This document shows positions 45,906 to 58,065 of a stretch of 64,000 nt of DNA, piece by piece. The notes under the pieces are model-generated. The model was not told the origin of the DNA. It made no database searches and worked only from the letters and a program-made list of their open reading frames with translations. Both the position numbers and the translations under genes were made by a program. Position 1 is the stretch's first letter; the number at the start of each line of letters is the position of its first letter. This DNA comes from Hymenopus coronatus (taxonomy: Eukaryota; Arthropoda; Insecta; Mantodea; Hymenopodidae): positions 66,714,765 through 66,778,764 of the forward strand of contig CM060890.1 of assembly GCA_030762935.1 (NCBI GenBank), given 5' to 3'.

Positions 45906-47879
45906 CATGTGATAGGGTATGTTTTGTGTTTATTTTAATAATTGTTAATGTGATTTGAGATTTGATGTGTGAGTATGTGACGGGCCATGCAACTGCCAAT
46001 CAAGTGTAGAGTATGTGACTGGGAAACATACTGTGCCTGATGGCCAAGTTTTGTAGCATACTTACTGTGTAATAATATACTACTAAAAAGGATATTTATT
46101 ATACAGTTGTGAGGTGGACAAGGTATGTAAAGAATGAGATGAGTTCACAGATATATGTATTTCTTTCTGCATGACTTGTCTACCAAGCCATTGTTAAGAA
46201 AAGGAAGATTGTTTCCATTTTAATTCATAAAGAAAATTTTGTGCTATTGGGAATGGTTATAATTTTTCAAATATTGGCTGAGATATGCCAGGCTTATATT
46301 AAATTGATTTGAACAGTTATTTATGCCCTTAATACAATTTCATGAATATATAAACACAAATAAAAGATTGCATTTTGCAATTAAAATAACTAAAGTGCTT
46401 AACCTAAATGTATAATTTAATGTACCATCCAGCTGTATGAGGTTTTCTTACACACAATCTCAGGATTATCTGTGTATTGAATGATCCCCTTACCCACTCT
46501 TTACATTCCACTGTTTATGCCATTGTATCAATTGTATAGCAAGTCTCTAAATTTTCTTAACTGCTCTAATCTATTTCTTCCTTATTTTTTCCCCACATAT
46601 AACACACCCTTCTCTATCCCTTTAAAAACAGCTCCTGATTGCTCCAATAAATCCTTTTAGTTCAAGTTTATTACGTTTCACATGCTTTTTTTTCTTTCCT
46701 CCAGTGCTGTTTGATTATTCTGCATAGTTTACGAGAATTGTTTTCTCCAAAACTAGCCCAAATCTCTTGAATATCTGCTTTTAATTCATTGCCTAACTTG
46801 CTTCCAAATCACTAATATATTTTGATCCCCAAATTTCCATGGCTGCCCTACTCCTATTTTTTGTGGGGGGATTTTGGGGATTTTCTCCTACTGGTAAACC
46901 TGGTCCAAAGTGTACTAGGCCTCTTGAGCTACTTGATAAAAAAGTAGTGGCTCCAGCACATCTTTCCTACCCTCCCTATTTCTGCTAATTTCTGCTCCTC
47001 AATAATAAAAATAAGTATAAAACAGTGAAGCTTACTTTCATTTTCTAACTTGAGCCAAGCCTACTTAATACTCCAGAAACTTTGAGTACATTTATAATTG
47101 AAATATGATTTTGTCATGTGACTTCAGTATCTTGGCTCAACTGATTTAACAGGATAGATCGCACCTCTGTTCAGCTGCATACTCCTCTTAACAGTGAGGA
47201 GCTTAAAAATCAGCTGGTTGTCTTTTTTCCTATCAAAATTCATTAATTCTTGTTTAAATATGCATATATAATTGTTTTATCATTTCTGCTGCTGTTGTAG
47301 CTGATTTTAAAAATGACGACCCAGTTAATTTTATGATTTTCCTACCATAAATGTATGCACACCATCGACTTAAATGATTGATTTTTGTCTCTTCTGTTTT
47401 TTCATGTGCTGGGTGATAATTTGTTTCTTTCTTTTTGGTGTGACTTCTGTATATTTTTTCACATTGTGAACAATCTTATTTTATATATTCTGCATTTCTG
47501 ATTATTGTGCATTTGATCAATATTAGGGTTTATCTCATACTTGATGCTATAGATTTTTTAAGAGCTAACACAATGTTAAAATTTCCCAAAAAACCTTTCC
47601 AAATTTTTTAGTAGCCCATGTATGAAAGGTGAGTTTTTTATATATGTTAAGATCATTTTTCTGAAGCAAAGAAATTGGAGTGACAAAACTGAAATGTTAA
47701 GAATTTGGTGTTAGCAAGAATTTTTGGGCTTCTGAAATATATAAATACACGAGGACTATAATTAATAATATAGATACATTTTTTATTTACTACTAAATTG
47801 AGACTGCAGAAACATTTTGAAATGCATACTTTCAAAACATTTTCAACATTCTCTTGAGCTGGTTGAAAACTTATGTTTC
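45906..47879. other. No recognisable feature
   Basis: AT- and T-rich intron sequence; no coding motif or recognised repeat. Confidence 0.5.
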
Positions 47880-48270
47880 AGATTTCAGAAACTGATATAA
47901 TAGTGTCGTTTGGCATGCAAGCTTTATATCCTATTGTACCCAGAGATAAAATTAGGTCTGTTTATTGGTTCGGAAACTACAGTTGGAAGAGGATAATGAT
48001 AGGGAATTAAAAGTTTTTGAGTATTGCATAGAATGGAATAATTTAACTTTTAAAGACAAAGTTTATATACAGGAAAAAGGTATGCATAATTGTCCCCATT
48101 ATTAGCTGGTTTATCTATGGGTAATTTGGAATGCAAAGGGTAAAACTGAATTCACACATATTTAAAGCTTGTTATAGACACGTGGATGATGTAGGTTGGA
48201 GATTATTACAAAAAATATCAAATACAAGTAATTTTTAATATTTAACAGTTACTTCAAAGAAAGGATTGTT
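47880..48270 (+). pseudogene. Second Penelope-type reverse-transcriptase relic
   Basis: + strand translation: DIIVSFGMQALYPIVPRDKI, then RELKVFEYCIEWNNLTFKDK, VYIQEKGMHNCPPLLAGLSM and RHVDDVGW. This parallels the PLE RT pattern (SFDV.SLFTSVP..., F.F....Y.Q..G..MGSPLSP.LA..FM, RYVDD.F). Frameshifts are present. It is distinct from the element at 4-7 kb. Confidence 0.7.
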
Positions 48271-48949
48271 TGTAACAAATACATAAAAATATATCAAACA
48301 ATAAAATCAACAAATGTTTTAACTGTGATCACATAATACTTTTAAAATGAAACCAAATATATGTTAAATATGAAAGCAACATCCTAGGAATGTGCTGGTA
48401 CAAGAAATATTTAAGGAATTTCCTAATCTAAATTTTGACAAATTGTTTTATTTTGTTAACAGAAATACTGCATTCATATGGCAATAGTAATGAAATAGTA
48501 TCTTTGATTGCTTTCGCATGCAACATTACCCCCTGCAACACACAACTAACCTTTCATCCCGAAGAAATGATACCATATTTTGTGATATTTTTCTTCTAAA
48601 TTATCTTTGTAATCAAGTTTAACATTTAATTTGCTGTCATTCATCCCTTGAATTTGGCCTGGATCAGATAGTTTTATAATCAATAGATAGGGAGAGAAAA
48701 AGTTTGTTTGTTTAGAACATTTTGCGGTTATTTTACTATGGTTGTTGGTGTTATTTTTTAGTGGATTTTAGTGTAATAAAGTTGATTTTAGAGACACTTT
48801 TGCGATGCTCGTTTTTTAAAAGTTTGATTATTATTGAAAATGTTATTTTAAATACCAACACTTAATGTATCAAATCATGAAAGCAAGCATGCATTCTAAA
48901 CAAAATATTTACCAAGTGGATCACTGAGTCACATTTGAAATGATAACAA
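48271..48949. other. No recognisable feature
   Basis: AT-rich; nothing recognised. Confidence 0.5.
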
Positions 48950-49290
48950 TGTCATGAGTTCCAAATTTTCTTCACTTAGATTGTGTCTTCAGTCAGTCAG
49001 GATCTTACTGTTCTATGAAAATAGTTGTTCGCTGTCCACGTTAGAACACGGAATCCATACTGCTTGTAGAGCTGCAGCTGCAAATTCAGGGTTATCTAAT
49101 TTCATTGCTAGTAGGCATTTCACAATATCAACCTTCTCAATTGAAAGTTATAACTTGCAGCTGTCTGTGCACTTTCAGAATTGTGACTGCACTAAATGTA
49201 TTCTAGAAGCAGTAATTGACACAGTCTTCACAAGACCTTCATTTACCACAATTTGCTTAGCATTGTAAACACAAACTTTGAGGGATCAGA
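48950..49290 (-). pseudogene. hAT-type transposase C-terminal relic
   Basis: Minus-strand frame reads EKVDIVKCLLAMKLDNPEFA, then AAALQAVWIPCSNVDSEQLF, S, stop, NSKILTD, stop, RHNLSEENLEL. The block W.P.SNVDSER.FS...K.L.D.R.NLS.EN is the conserved dimerisation end of hAT-like transposases. Two in-frame stops fall inside it. Confidence 0.8.
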
Positions 49291-49898
49291 ACTCAAAAAG
49301 TTCCAAGAATTTCTTTTGAATATGTAAGCCTAAGAGAATGCTTAACTTGTTTGAAGCATTTGGTTGTCAACACTTAATGTGGTTGGCTTATTTCTCCTTC
49401 AAAAATGCCAAGGTTGATTAATTTGAAACTGTGTAAGTTGTTTTACCTTGTGCATAAATCATGGGTGGTAGGGAACTTGGGTCCCTTAAGATGATGTACA
49501 AGCGCTGTGAAGTCACAAACACATATAATTTGACCGTCACTGTTACTAAATTGCTCCAAACATCAATGATCACAAACACTGCTTCAACTTGAGCAGTATT
49601 AAAGCTGAATTATTAAACTTAAGTCAAAGCCCAGACTTAAGTTGACCCATTCAACTTATAAGAAAAACTTCAAAAAGTTAAAACTCACTAGAAGAATCCA
49701 AATCATATTTTACAAAAATTGTCACTGGGACTAGTTAAAAATATTTAGCAACATATCGCCAAATATGGAGCAACACTAAAAAGTGCAATGTGGAAATTGG
49801 CAATAATATTACCTACCTTATTTAATAGTCGATTAACTATTGAATGTGCATCATATTTATCCAAATACAAGACAACCTCCCAGTTTTCAGAGCTAAGT
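49291..49898. other. No recognisable feature
   Basis: AT-rich sequence up to the SINE target site. Confidence 0.5.
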
Positions 49899-49909
49899 TT
49901 TGGAATTAA

Positions 49910-50254
49910 AACTCCATGGCACGACAGCTCACGGGGAACCTTGGCCTACCGCCCGGCCGCTGCGTCCCCCATCTCGGTCCACTACAGACGTCATTGATGG
50001 GGTGCAGTATTGGAGGGTGAAACGTGGTCAGCGCCTCGAGCCCCCCCGGCCGGTTAATGCGGTCCTCACGACCTGGAGCCGCTACTTCTCCATCAAGTAG
50101 CTCCTCAATTGGCCCCCCAGGGACCTTACGAGGCTGAGTGCACCCCGGGCCAGGTCTCCCAGCGGGGGAAAAATCCCCACACCGGTACTGGGGATCGAAC
50201 CCAGGTCTCCCGCTTGGTAAGCAGCAACGCTACCACCGCGCTAAGGAGACGACC
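49910..50254 (-). repeat. GC-rich tRNA-derived SINE (family III) with 11-bp target-site duplication
   Basis: Minus strand: tRNA-like head with A box TTAGCGCGGTGGTAGCGTTG and B box GGGTTCGATCCCC, then a GC-rich body. It is flanked by TTTGGAATTAA (49899-49909 and 50255-50265), a clean target-site duplication. Its base composition contrasts sharply with the AT-rich surroundings. ORFs here (from 49788 and 49900) are accidental. Confidence 0.92.
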
Positions 50255-50348
50255 TTTGGAATTAAGTATGTTATATATATAAAAAGAAGATAACTTAATT
50301 TTTAAATGAAATTTAAAGTTTTACCATTAAGGGACACTTAAGCTGAAT

Positions 50349-51160
50349 AATTTTTATTTTCTTTTTTCACTTAATTTGAATTTGTGCAGAATTTTTATCT
50401 TCTTTTTTCACTTAATTTGAATTTGTGCAAAATTTTTATTTTCTTTTTTCACTTAATTTGAATTTGTGCAGAAATTCATGCGGTGGGTAGGAGGGAGGGA
50501 GAGGGAGAATGGAAATTATATACCAGTGCCTATTAATGCAATCAGAAGTTGCAACAACAGTGGCAGCAAAACTGTTAATAATGAAATGGATATAATTTTC
50601 TGTTTAGAAACATTCTAATATAAAACACCATTCTAAAAAGTTTTACCCAAAGTAACAATTTGAATTTGCATGCAAATTTACGTTTTGGGCACATGAGAGA
50701 TGGAAAGGGGAATACAGAATATGGTATGAGTTCAGTGGGAGAATGTGACAATGGCAGTGGCAGCGTATTTGTTAAGATGATGGACATGATTTTCTATTTA
50801 GCCAACATATCAAATATAACACATTGTTGTAAAAGATATCTAATTCAAATTTGTGCAGAAACTCTCTTTGTGAGGAGGAGAGAGACTGAGAAATATAGAA
50901 ATGTACACTATGTCTGCACATGGCAGTGATGGAAGCAGCTTAGCTGTAATGGCAATGAGTACAGTTGTCTATTTAAACAGCATAACCAAATATAATACAT
51001 CATTGTAATAAGTTTTATTATGGTTTTACATAATTTGAATTTGTGTGTAAATTCATGTTGTGAGTTGCACAGAGAAACAGAGAGGCGAACAGAGATGTAC
51101 TGGTATATTTGTGTGGAGGGAGGAGGGAAATGTTCAGCTAAACCTCCTCTTTGAGCTTGA
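50349..51160. repeat. Degenerate tandem array: three 41-bp units, then ~190-bp units
   Basis: 50349-50472 holds three near-identical units (TTTTTTCACTTAATTTGAAT then TTGTGCAG). The end of that unit (TTTGAATTTGTGCAGAAA) then opens larger, diverged units at about 50449, 50660, 50847 and 51031. Each has purine-rich GAGAGA sequence, GGCAGTGGCAGC-like and TTTTCTGTTTAGAAACAT-like blocks. Confidence 0.75.
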
Positions 51161-53617
51161 CCGTTGGATCCCAATCAACATTATATGCAACCACTGATGT
51201 GAAAGAAAGACTTGTAATTTGGTTTAGTCCCAGAGAGAAATCTTTTTCCTAATGAAAATACTTATAGACCCGTTAACAGTGAACTTTTTGTTGTGAAATG
51301 AAGACACAAAATCCACCACATATATTCGACTGTGGCAGTAAGCATTACCATTTTCTCTAAGGTTCACCACTTGTGTACCTGCAAAATTTGAAACTTACTT
51401 TTTCCACATACTATTTGGAAAACATTGTGAATGAGACACAATCCCAGTTCTGGATATTAATACTTTGGGAAAAAACATTGTCTTGTATTTGGATAAATAC
51501 AGTACTTATTCTGCTGGAAAGTATTTGTAGTACTAAAAAGCACCAAACTTAAATCCTTCACATTGGTTATCCAGCTAGGTATGAGTCAATTTTTTTTTTT
51601 CCCTAGATAAATGACATCTCATTAGAAAATTGCCCCAAGTACAGTATTGTGAATAAAAACGCAATCTTTGCATTATTTTGCTATTTAAAACTGGCAAATT
51701 CTGGCGTTTTTGGATGTCTGAAATATATTTCCACTATTTTTCATGATTTTAATGTTTTTCAGTCTTATCGTTTAAAACAAAATTTTCCCACCCCTACCTA
51801 CAGTCATTAAATTATAGGATAACCATTTCTTTCCTTTGTGCGAGACAGCTAAGAGTTTCCGGGACAGTGGTGTCAGCAAAGGAGCTCTAAAACTAATCTT
51901 TATATTAAAGGCTGAAAATGTTGATCTTCTGCTCCCAAATGGCAGCATATCTGATAAAAAAAAGTTGTGCATTATGTATAGCATTAGGGTTTTGAGTTTT
52001 AAGACTGTAACATATCTCATATTTGGTGGAAATGCACTTGTTTGTTTAGCTATTTTCTAGGTGATCACTTTAAACTGGCACCAATTTCATATAGTATATT
52101 TTCTGTTAAAACTGATTTACTCCTTAAATGTTTCTTGTCTAACACCAAACCTGAAGCGCGCACAAATTTTCTTGCAGGTAGTACACAGTTTGGAAACATC
52201 AACATACTCCCTACATATACAGAGAGCAGATTCATGTTTAAAGTAAGCTTTTTATATAAACATATGTTCCTCCACAGATAAGTATGCATCATATTGACTG
52301 TAACAACAGAAGTACCCAACTGACAATGATGCAGCAATAACAGTGAGATGTGCTAATGCACCTTAGCTCAGGAAGTCCCAGTAATATGGAGGAAGAGCTA
52401 AGGAGACAAAGGCCACGAGAGGGATTGCCTTATAATTTAACAACCCTATGCAATTGTCACTATCCTATGCTAGTTTTTGTCAAAGTAAACAATTGGCGAA
52501 ATTCAGAAAAATGCACAACATTTGAGTTAAATGGAGACACTATAAATGTAGAAACAGCATGTTTCATTTCGTTGTTCTTGGAGATTATTATAGAAACATA
52601 TGTTCTACTTATTCATAATGCTGTATGCAGCATTTGCTTGTGTGAGCATACTAGATTTCGACTTATGCTATGCCATGCTGCTTTCGGAAGTGGAGGTTGG
52701 GTACCACATGGTAAAATATATTCATGTGTATCGTTATAGAAATGTATTCTAATTAATAATGTTGTATGTAGCACGTGCAACATTTTGTCATGCTAGCTTT
52801 CAGTTTATGCAAATACATAGAATGACCACATTGTTATGCAATTCTTTTGATTCATCAGCTCGAGTTAGCCTTCTGATTTTTATAATGAGATTGTTACTAC
52901 AATATTCAGTGTATATTTTATACTATTCTGGAGTGGTTTTAACAGCGCAGAGCAGGAACACAGAAATCACACTCTGTTGCATTTAATACTAAATGCTGAG
53001 AATGGTATAAAAGCAAAGCACACATTCAAAGTGTACGAATTTGCGATTAGTAACTTTGGTTGCTTACAATATAAAAGACAACAAAAGGCTAACTGCAAGT
53101 TATGGAATACCAAATACTGCAAAGCTGTTCAGGACTCATTGTTAGCCGTAAGAATATTGATTGATAGATGGATATTTTATTCGTCCTGTATATCATACAT
53201 AGGTGCCTGGGTACCATGACATGTCAAAACTGTATAAAAATTTCATTTATAATTATTTACAAAATTTTTGTTGTAGTCTTGGTATCTTACAATATTACAA
53301 TTATGAATATTTAAGATTAAATGTAGACTCTATGATCAGATTGTTGCAGTTTTAATAATTTACAATTTTTTTGGGGGGAACTTAGATGCAGCTTAAAAAA
53401 TACAACCATAGGCTTATTAATACACATATTAATTTAATAAAACATAAACATTAGAGACAAAAACAAAATAATGAAAATAATAAAGTACAATTAATGTAGG
53501 GTGTCAAAATGAAATACATAGAATATTTACAAGATTAAAAATGTGAGACGCTAATAAAATGTAAGGTTTTATAAGAAATAGGAATATATGAATTTAAAAA
53601 AGAATATATAAAGGCAG
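51161..53617. other. No firm feature
   Basis: No recognised repeat or domain. Short ORFs (51836, 52042, 52350, 52759, 52977) resemble nothing I know. Two loosely similar stretches (52589-52690 and 52738-52810) suggest an old internal duplication. Confidence 0.4.
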
Positions 53618-54366
53618 TTAATTACAATCATTAGCTGGGAAGTCTTGAATGTAATAAAAGCAATGGTTAATTAGATGTTCCTTTAGGGAAAGTTTGAATT
53701 TATTTTCTTGCTGTATTTCCTTCAAGAATTTTGGAATGCAGTTGTATATCTTTATACCGGAATGCAATATGGTTCTTTGGAATAGGGAGGTGTTTAGTTG
53801 ATGAACATGTAGATTTGTGATTTGTCTTATATTGTTCTGATGCTGATTCATTTTTAATGAAGGGTGAATCTGTATCGTTGTTGGTTTTACAAATAAACAT
53901 TATTATTTCCTATAAATAAATAAAAGGGAGGGGAAGAATACCTAATTTTTTAAGCAGAGGTTTGCACTATGTGCTAGGGCTTGCTCCTACCATGGATCAA
54001 ACTATTTTCTTCTGCATAACAAAGTATGTCTTACTTTTAGGTGACTCCCATTCCTTAGGAAAGAGTGTGCATGTGCAAAGTAAGCCATTCTAATGGTCTG
54101 CCCCCTTGTGCACCTGCTAGTACCCTCATCTGCAGCAGGTGTACTTAATTTTTTTGCTTATATGACTTATGTGGGTATCCCATTTTAAATTGTTTTGGGC
54201 CCAAAGCCCAAGAAATTTGGTAGTTTCTATCTTATCAATTGTCCAATCGAGGAGTTGGATTTGTGGAGCCATATAATCTTTATTTCTACTTTTCTGATAA
54301 TGGGAGTTTGAAAACAGTGTTTTTATAATCATTTAATTTGAGTTGATTAATTACATTAAATAATGC

Positions 54367-54491
54367 TTACTTGGGAGTTTTGCCAGAACATGTTTCAAAG
54401 GACTAGTTTCCTTCATATTCAACTGGACAATGTCTGGAAATGAAGGAAACTAGTTCTTTGAAACATGCTCCAGCAAAAATCCCAAGTAAGT
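54367..54491. repeat. Foldback of two hammerhead-like motifs
   Basis: Arms 54367-54418 (CTTACTTGGGAGTTTTGCCA...) and 54439-54491 are imperfect reverse complements around a ~20-nt loop. Each arm, read toward its 3' end, contains AAGGAAACTAG, then CTTTGAAACATG, followed by a stem I partner, as in a hammerhead. It sits within the LINE relic between the C-terminal and RT blocks. Confidence 0.7.
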
Positions 54492-55721
54492 GTTGTTTAT
54501 TGTAATTAATATACTCGTCAAATTAAAGTCTTCGTTTTATTTTGTATTGATGTCCATAGCAGTGATTTTATTAATGTTTTTTAAAAGGTTGTTGTTTATA
54601 AAATAGTTAACTATTTTATCTGAGATTTGATGAATTGATTTTAAGAAGTTTTCCTTATTATTTGCTCTTACAAGGACACTTGTATTATCAGCAAAGAGAG
54701 CAACTTAGCGAGGATCATCTAAACTAAAGTCATTGAATAGGAGTAGGAATAGGATAGGGCCTAGTATGGAACTCTGAGGTATTCCATAATTAATTGCTAG
54801 AGGACTAGATCTGTAGTTCTTGAATTCTACTGTTTTAATTTATCTTTGTGTTTCATTTCAACAAATTGCTTCCTATTCTTAGATAGGTAGCCCCCTAATT
54901 CCATGTCTTTCTATTTTATTAATAGTTTTTGGTGGTAAATCGTATCAAAAGCTTTTGCTAAATCTAAAAATATTGCTGACATGATCTTTTTTTTCAATTC
55001 TCTTCTTCTTCTTCTTCACATACAAAGTAGAGTATTGCTGAGACAGTGGAGTGCTTGTTTATAAAGCCATTTTGGTCTCTAGATAGCAGGCTGTTCCTTT
55101 CTAGGAAATTCAAGAGGTGCTTGTAGAAAACCTTTCTAAAATCTTTGAGAAGATATAGTATTTCAATGAGTCAGTAGTTTGACGTATTACTTTTTTCACT
55201 TTTTTTTTTTTTTTGTTTTGTGGCTTAACAATAGTTGTTTTGAGACAAGTGGGGAAAAATGCCAATGCTAAAATATTCATGGCACAAATATGTTAATGAT
55301 TGAACAATTAGAATAGCACAATTTTTGACAAGGCAGTCTGGTGTGTCATCTATTCCTGCTCAGTGTTTCAGTTTTAAGTCCTTTATTATTTTCAAAATTT
55401 CTGTTTCATTTGTTGGAACAAGGTGCATAGTCATTAATTAGACTTCTGGTTTCATTAGCAGTAGAGCATATATTTGTCATTTGTTTGCTAGCTTTTATTA
55501 GTTTTCTGCTATGTTGACAATGTAGGTGTTGAAAGAATTGGCTACATTGATAGGGTATGAGATATAATTTAAGTTCTCCTTTACTGTAATAATAGTGACC
55601 TTGGGTAGGGTACTTATAGTTCATTTTTAATTACTTTCCATATACCCATTGATCTATTTCCTGCCCTGTTAATTCATTTGTCATTTGCCTGTTGTTTGGA
55701 TTCTGCTCTGACCCTAGCTAA

Positions 55722-56116
55722 ACCATAAGAAATAAGCAGTAGATCTTGTTAAAACACACAATTTATGTTATATACATTTTTTTTTTTTTTTGTGGAGCTG
55801 ATCATTTTTGAGATATTCCTTGTTATTGGTTACAGCTTTAAAAAACTTTATTTTTCTCATACAGGAATTTTTCAACTCCTGTCCATACAAACAAAGGAAC
55901 TTCAGTCACATAGCAACCAGCTTTTAAAACATTTGACTATCGATTTAACCTATGGTACTCCTGTATTTCCCTTCTATTTACAAGGAAGCAAATAACATCC
56001 TTTCTGCTAATTTTTTTTCTTGATTAGTATTAAGTAAATAGAAGAATAAACTTTTTAACAATAATTAATTCTAGAGATGTAGAGAAAGTCATGTGAATGA
56101 AACATATCAGATTTTT
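55722..56116 (+). repeat. 0.9-kb repeat, copy 15 (3' part)
   Basis: From AAACCATAAGAAATAAGCAG to GTCATGTGAATGAAACATAT; inserted between the endonuclease and RT parts of the antisense LINE. Confidence 0.9.
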
Positions 56117-56745
56117 TTATTCTGGAAGTAATCCAGTGTTGTCTATAACAGGGTTGTTTCTGAATGGTGTTCAGTGGAAATGCAGTGTTTAGATGGAACT
56201 GAAATGTTATGTGAAGGACTTAAATTATTTGTTTGATACTTTCTGTTGTAGATTCTGCTCCAAGATTCTTTGCTAAGTAAATGCATAAAGTAGTGGTTGT
56301 TTGGGTCATTTATTGTCCTTTTCTTTGACCTCTGGGGCTTAAGTCAGACTAACTGCAATAGGTAGCATTAATGTTTGCACATTATGATCACTATCCTAGA
56401 TCAAGGACCTCACTCTTACAGTTATACATGTCTAAGTTTCCGAAAATTTGATCTATTAGGAGGAGGAGTAATTTGTGATTTGTGTAGGCTGGAATATAAT
56501 TTGTTTTAAATTTTTTATTGCTAAGAGGTTTACTAGCACTGATGCAGAGTTTGATTTGCTGTTCAAATCTATGTTAAAGTCACCACAGTGATTGCTGTTG
56601 TGCTATTACTAATATGTTGCTTTGGTACTGTGTCTAGTTTGTTTAGGAAGAGCTTTGGTATTATTGCTAGGAGTTCTATATATGCTAATGATTGTGAAAT
56701 TGGGCTTTAACAGTTGTATGCCTGAACACTCAAATTTATTAAAGC

Positions 56746-57060
56746 ACACAATATAAATAAGTTTTTGGGGAATGCATTACCATTTACAAGATAGTCTTTG
56801 TTATTACTTTGAATTTTGAAACACTTGTACTTTACTCCACTGAAATATTGCTATTATTTTTTCTTTTGATCATGCAAAGAGAACCAATTTTAAAGTTTGC
56901 AGTGACCCACTCTTCAAAAATTTGTATTACTTAAACCTACTGTGTACCCCTAATTTCTGTGTACCTACATGTAAAGTCTTTTCTGCAAATACTTTTCTAA
57001 GTTAACATGAAGTAGATAGAAGAATAAGTTTTTGTAACAACAGATTGTTAAAGAATGGGT
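56746..57060 (+). repeat. 0.9-kb repeat, copy 16 (diverged)
   Basis: Weaker matches (TTAAAGCACACAATATAAAT; AACATGAAGTAGATAGAAGA) in the right order. An older copy. Confidence 0.6.
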
Positions 57061-58065
57061 AGATTAAGTCAAGCAAAGTTTATTCTTCTTCTTCTTCCTC
57101 CTCTTCTTTTTTTAATGTATGTGATCAATGGTAATGATTTAAAGAACGAAATAAATTATGTCTCTTGACATTATTATTATTATTGTTATTTAAATTTTCT
57201 TCTCACAATGAGCTATATTATGCAACCATTTTGATAAGATTTCTTTTAATAAATCCAAGGCAACCTAAAATAAAAAGTTTTGTGCTATTGATATGCCATA
57301 ATTCAACATTTCCCACTTAATTTCAATACAAATGTGTAGTCTTTCTTATTCCTAATGCTTTGAATCCTTTATCCTTCAACTCTGTCATTAAGGCCTTACA
57401 CACTTTCTGTTTGGTGAAATTTAGATAAAAAAAAAAAAACAAATAAATCACACCGACAATCACAATAGTGAAATAAAAGTAAGCCTGTGTGTTGAATGTA
57501 TGTGCAAACAGTTAACCCTTATTATAACAGTATATTTCCTGGAATAGGGAGTAAGGAGTAACTATATAATACCAAACATTTACATGGGAATTTAGAGTTT
57601 GGGAAAGAGAGCTTTGCCAGTGCAAATTTGAACATCTTGTATTTTTTTCAATTCTATATACTCCTCCCCCCACTCTTTCTTTTTTCCCCCTCCACCATTT
57701 TGGTTAAGCAGAACTTTACTGTTTGAGTTAATTAACACATTTCTTGCACTAGCACAACCGAGGTCAGAAATAGTGAGTAATTCTCTAAAACTGGCAACTT
57801 CTCCTCCTAGGTAATTTTAACTTTGGGTTAACTGGTGTGGTTAAATATGATGGTGCAAGTTTTACGAATGTCACTGTTTTACAAGAAAACCCATTCAAGT
57901 GCTCCAAATTCACTAGCCATTTTTTAATATCTGCAAGTGTTTGATCACCATATTATTATTATTAGTATTATTATTATAATAATAATATTATTGCTATTTT
58001 TATCATAATTATAATTTCTACTTCTAATAATATTAATGCTATCATTTTTCTTTTTTCATTTCCAG
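57061..58065. other. End of intron 4
   Basis: AT-rich with CTT-rich (57085-57115) and ATT/TAA-rich (57945-58030) patches before the acceptor at 58065. No coding motif. Confidence 0.5.

Larger units (their letters stand above)
53618..56745 (-). mobile_element. LINE (endonuclease plus RT), decayed, with insertions
   Basis: Minus strand. The endonuclease lies at the right end (GDFNIDLNS near 56570; DSDHNVQ near 56390). The RT has IFLDLAKAFDTIYHQK (motif A, ~54932-54988), GIPQSSILGPILFLLLFNDF (motif B, ~54720-54785) and LFADNTSVLV (motif C, ~54670-54705, Asn for the second Asp). Then FLGLWAQNNLKWDTHI (54126-54332) and the C-terminal NLHVHQLNTSLF...HSGIKIYNCIPKFLKE (53618-53851). No RNase H is seen, fitting Jockey/CR1-like clades. 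It is interrupted by a 0.9-kb repeat fragment and a foldback, and has many stops. Confidence 0.87.

Noticed and set aside
49788..50100. ORFs with GC-rich codons
   Set aside because: They lie in the GC-rich SINE, as shown by the tRNA-like promoter boxes and the 11-bp target duplication.
52350..53219. Cluster of open frames (129, 75 and 80 aa)
   Set aside because: No known motif, no splice pattern and no codon-use signal; chance ORFs cannot be excluded.
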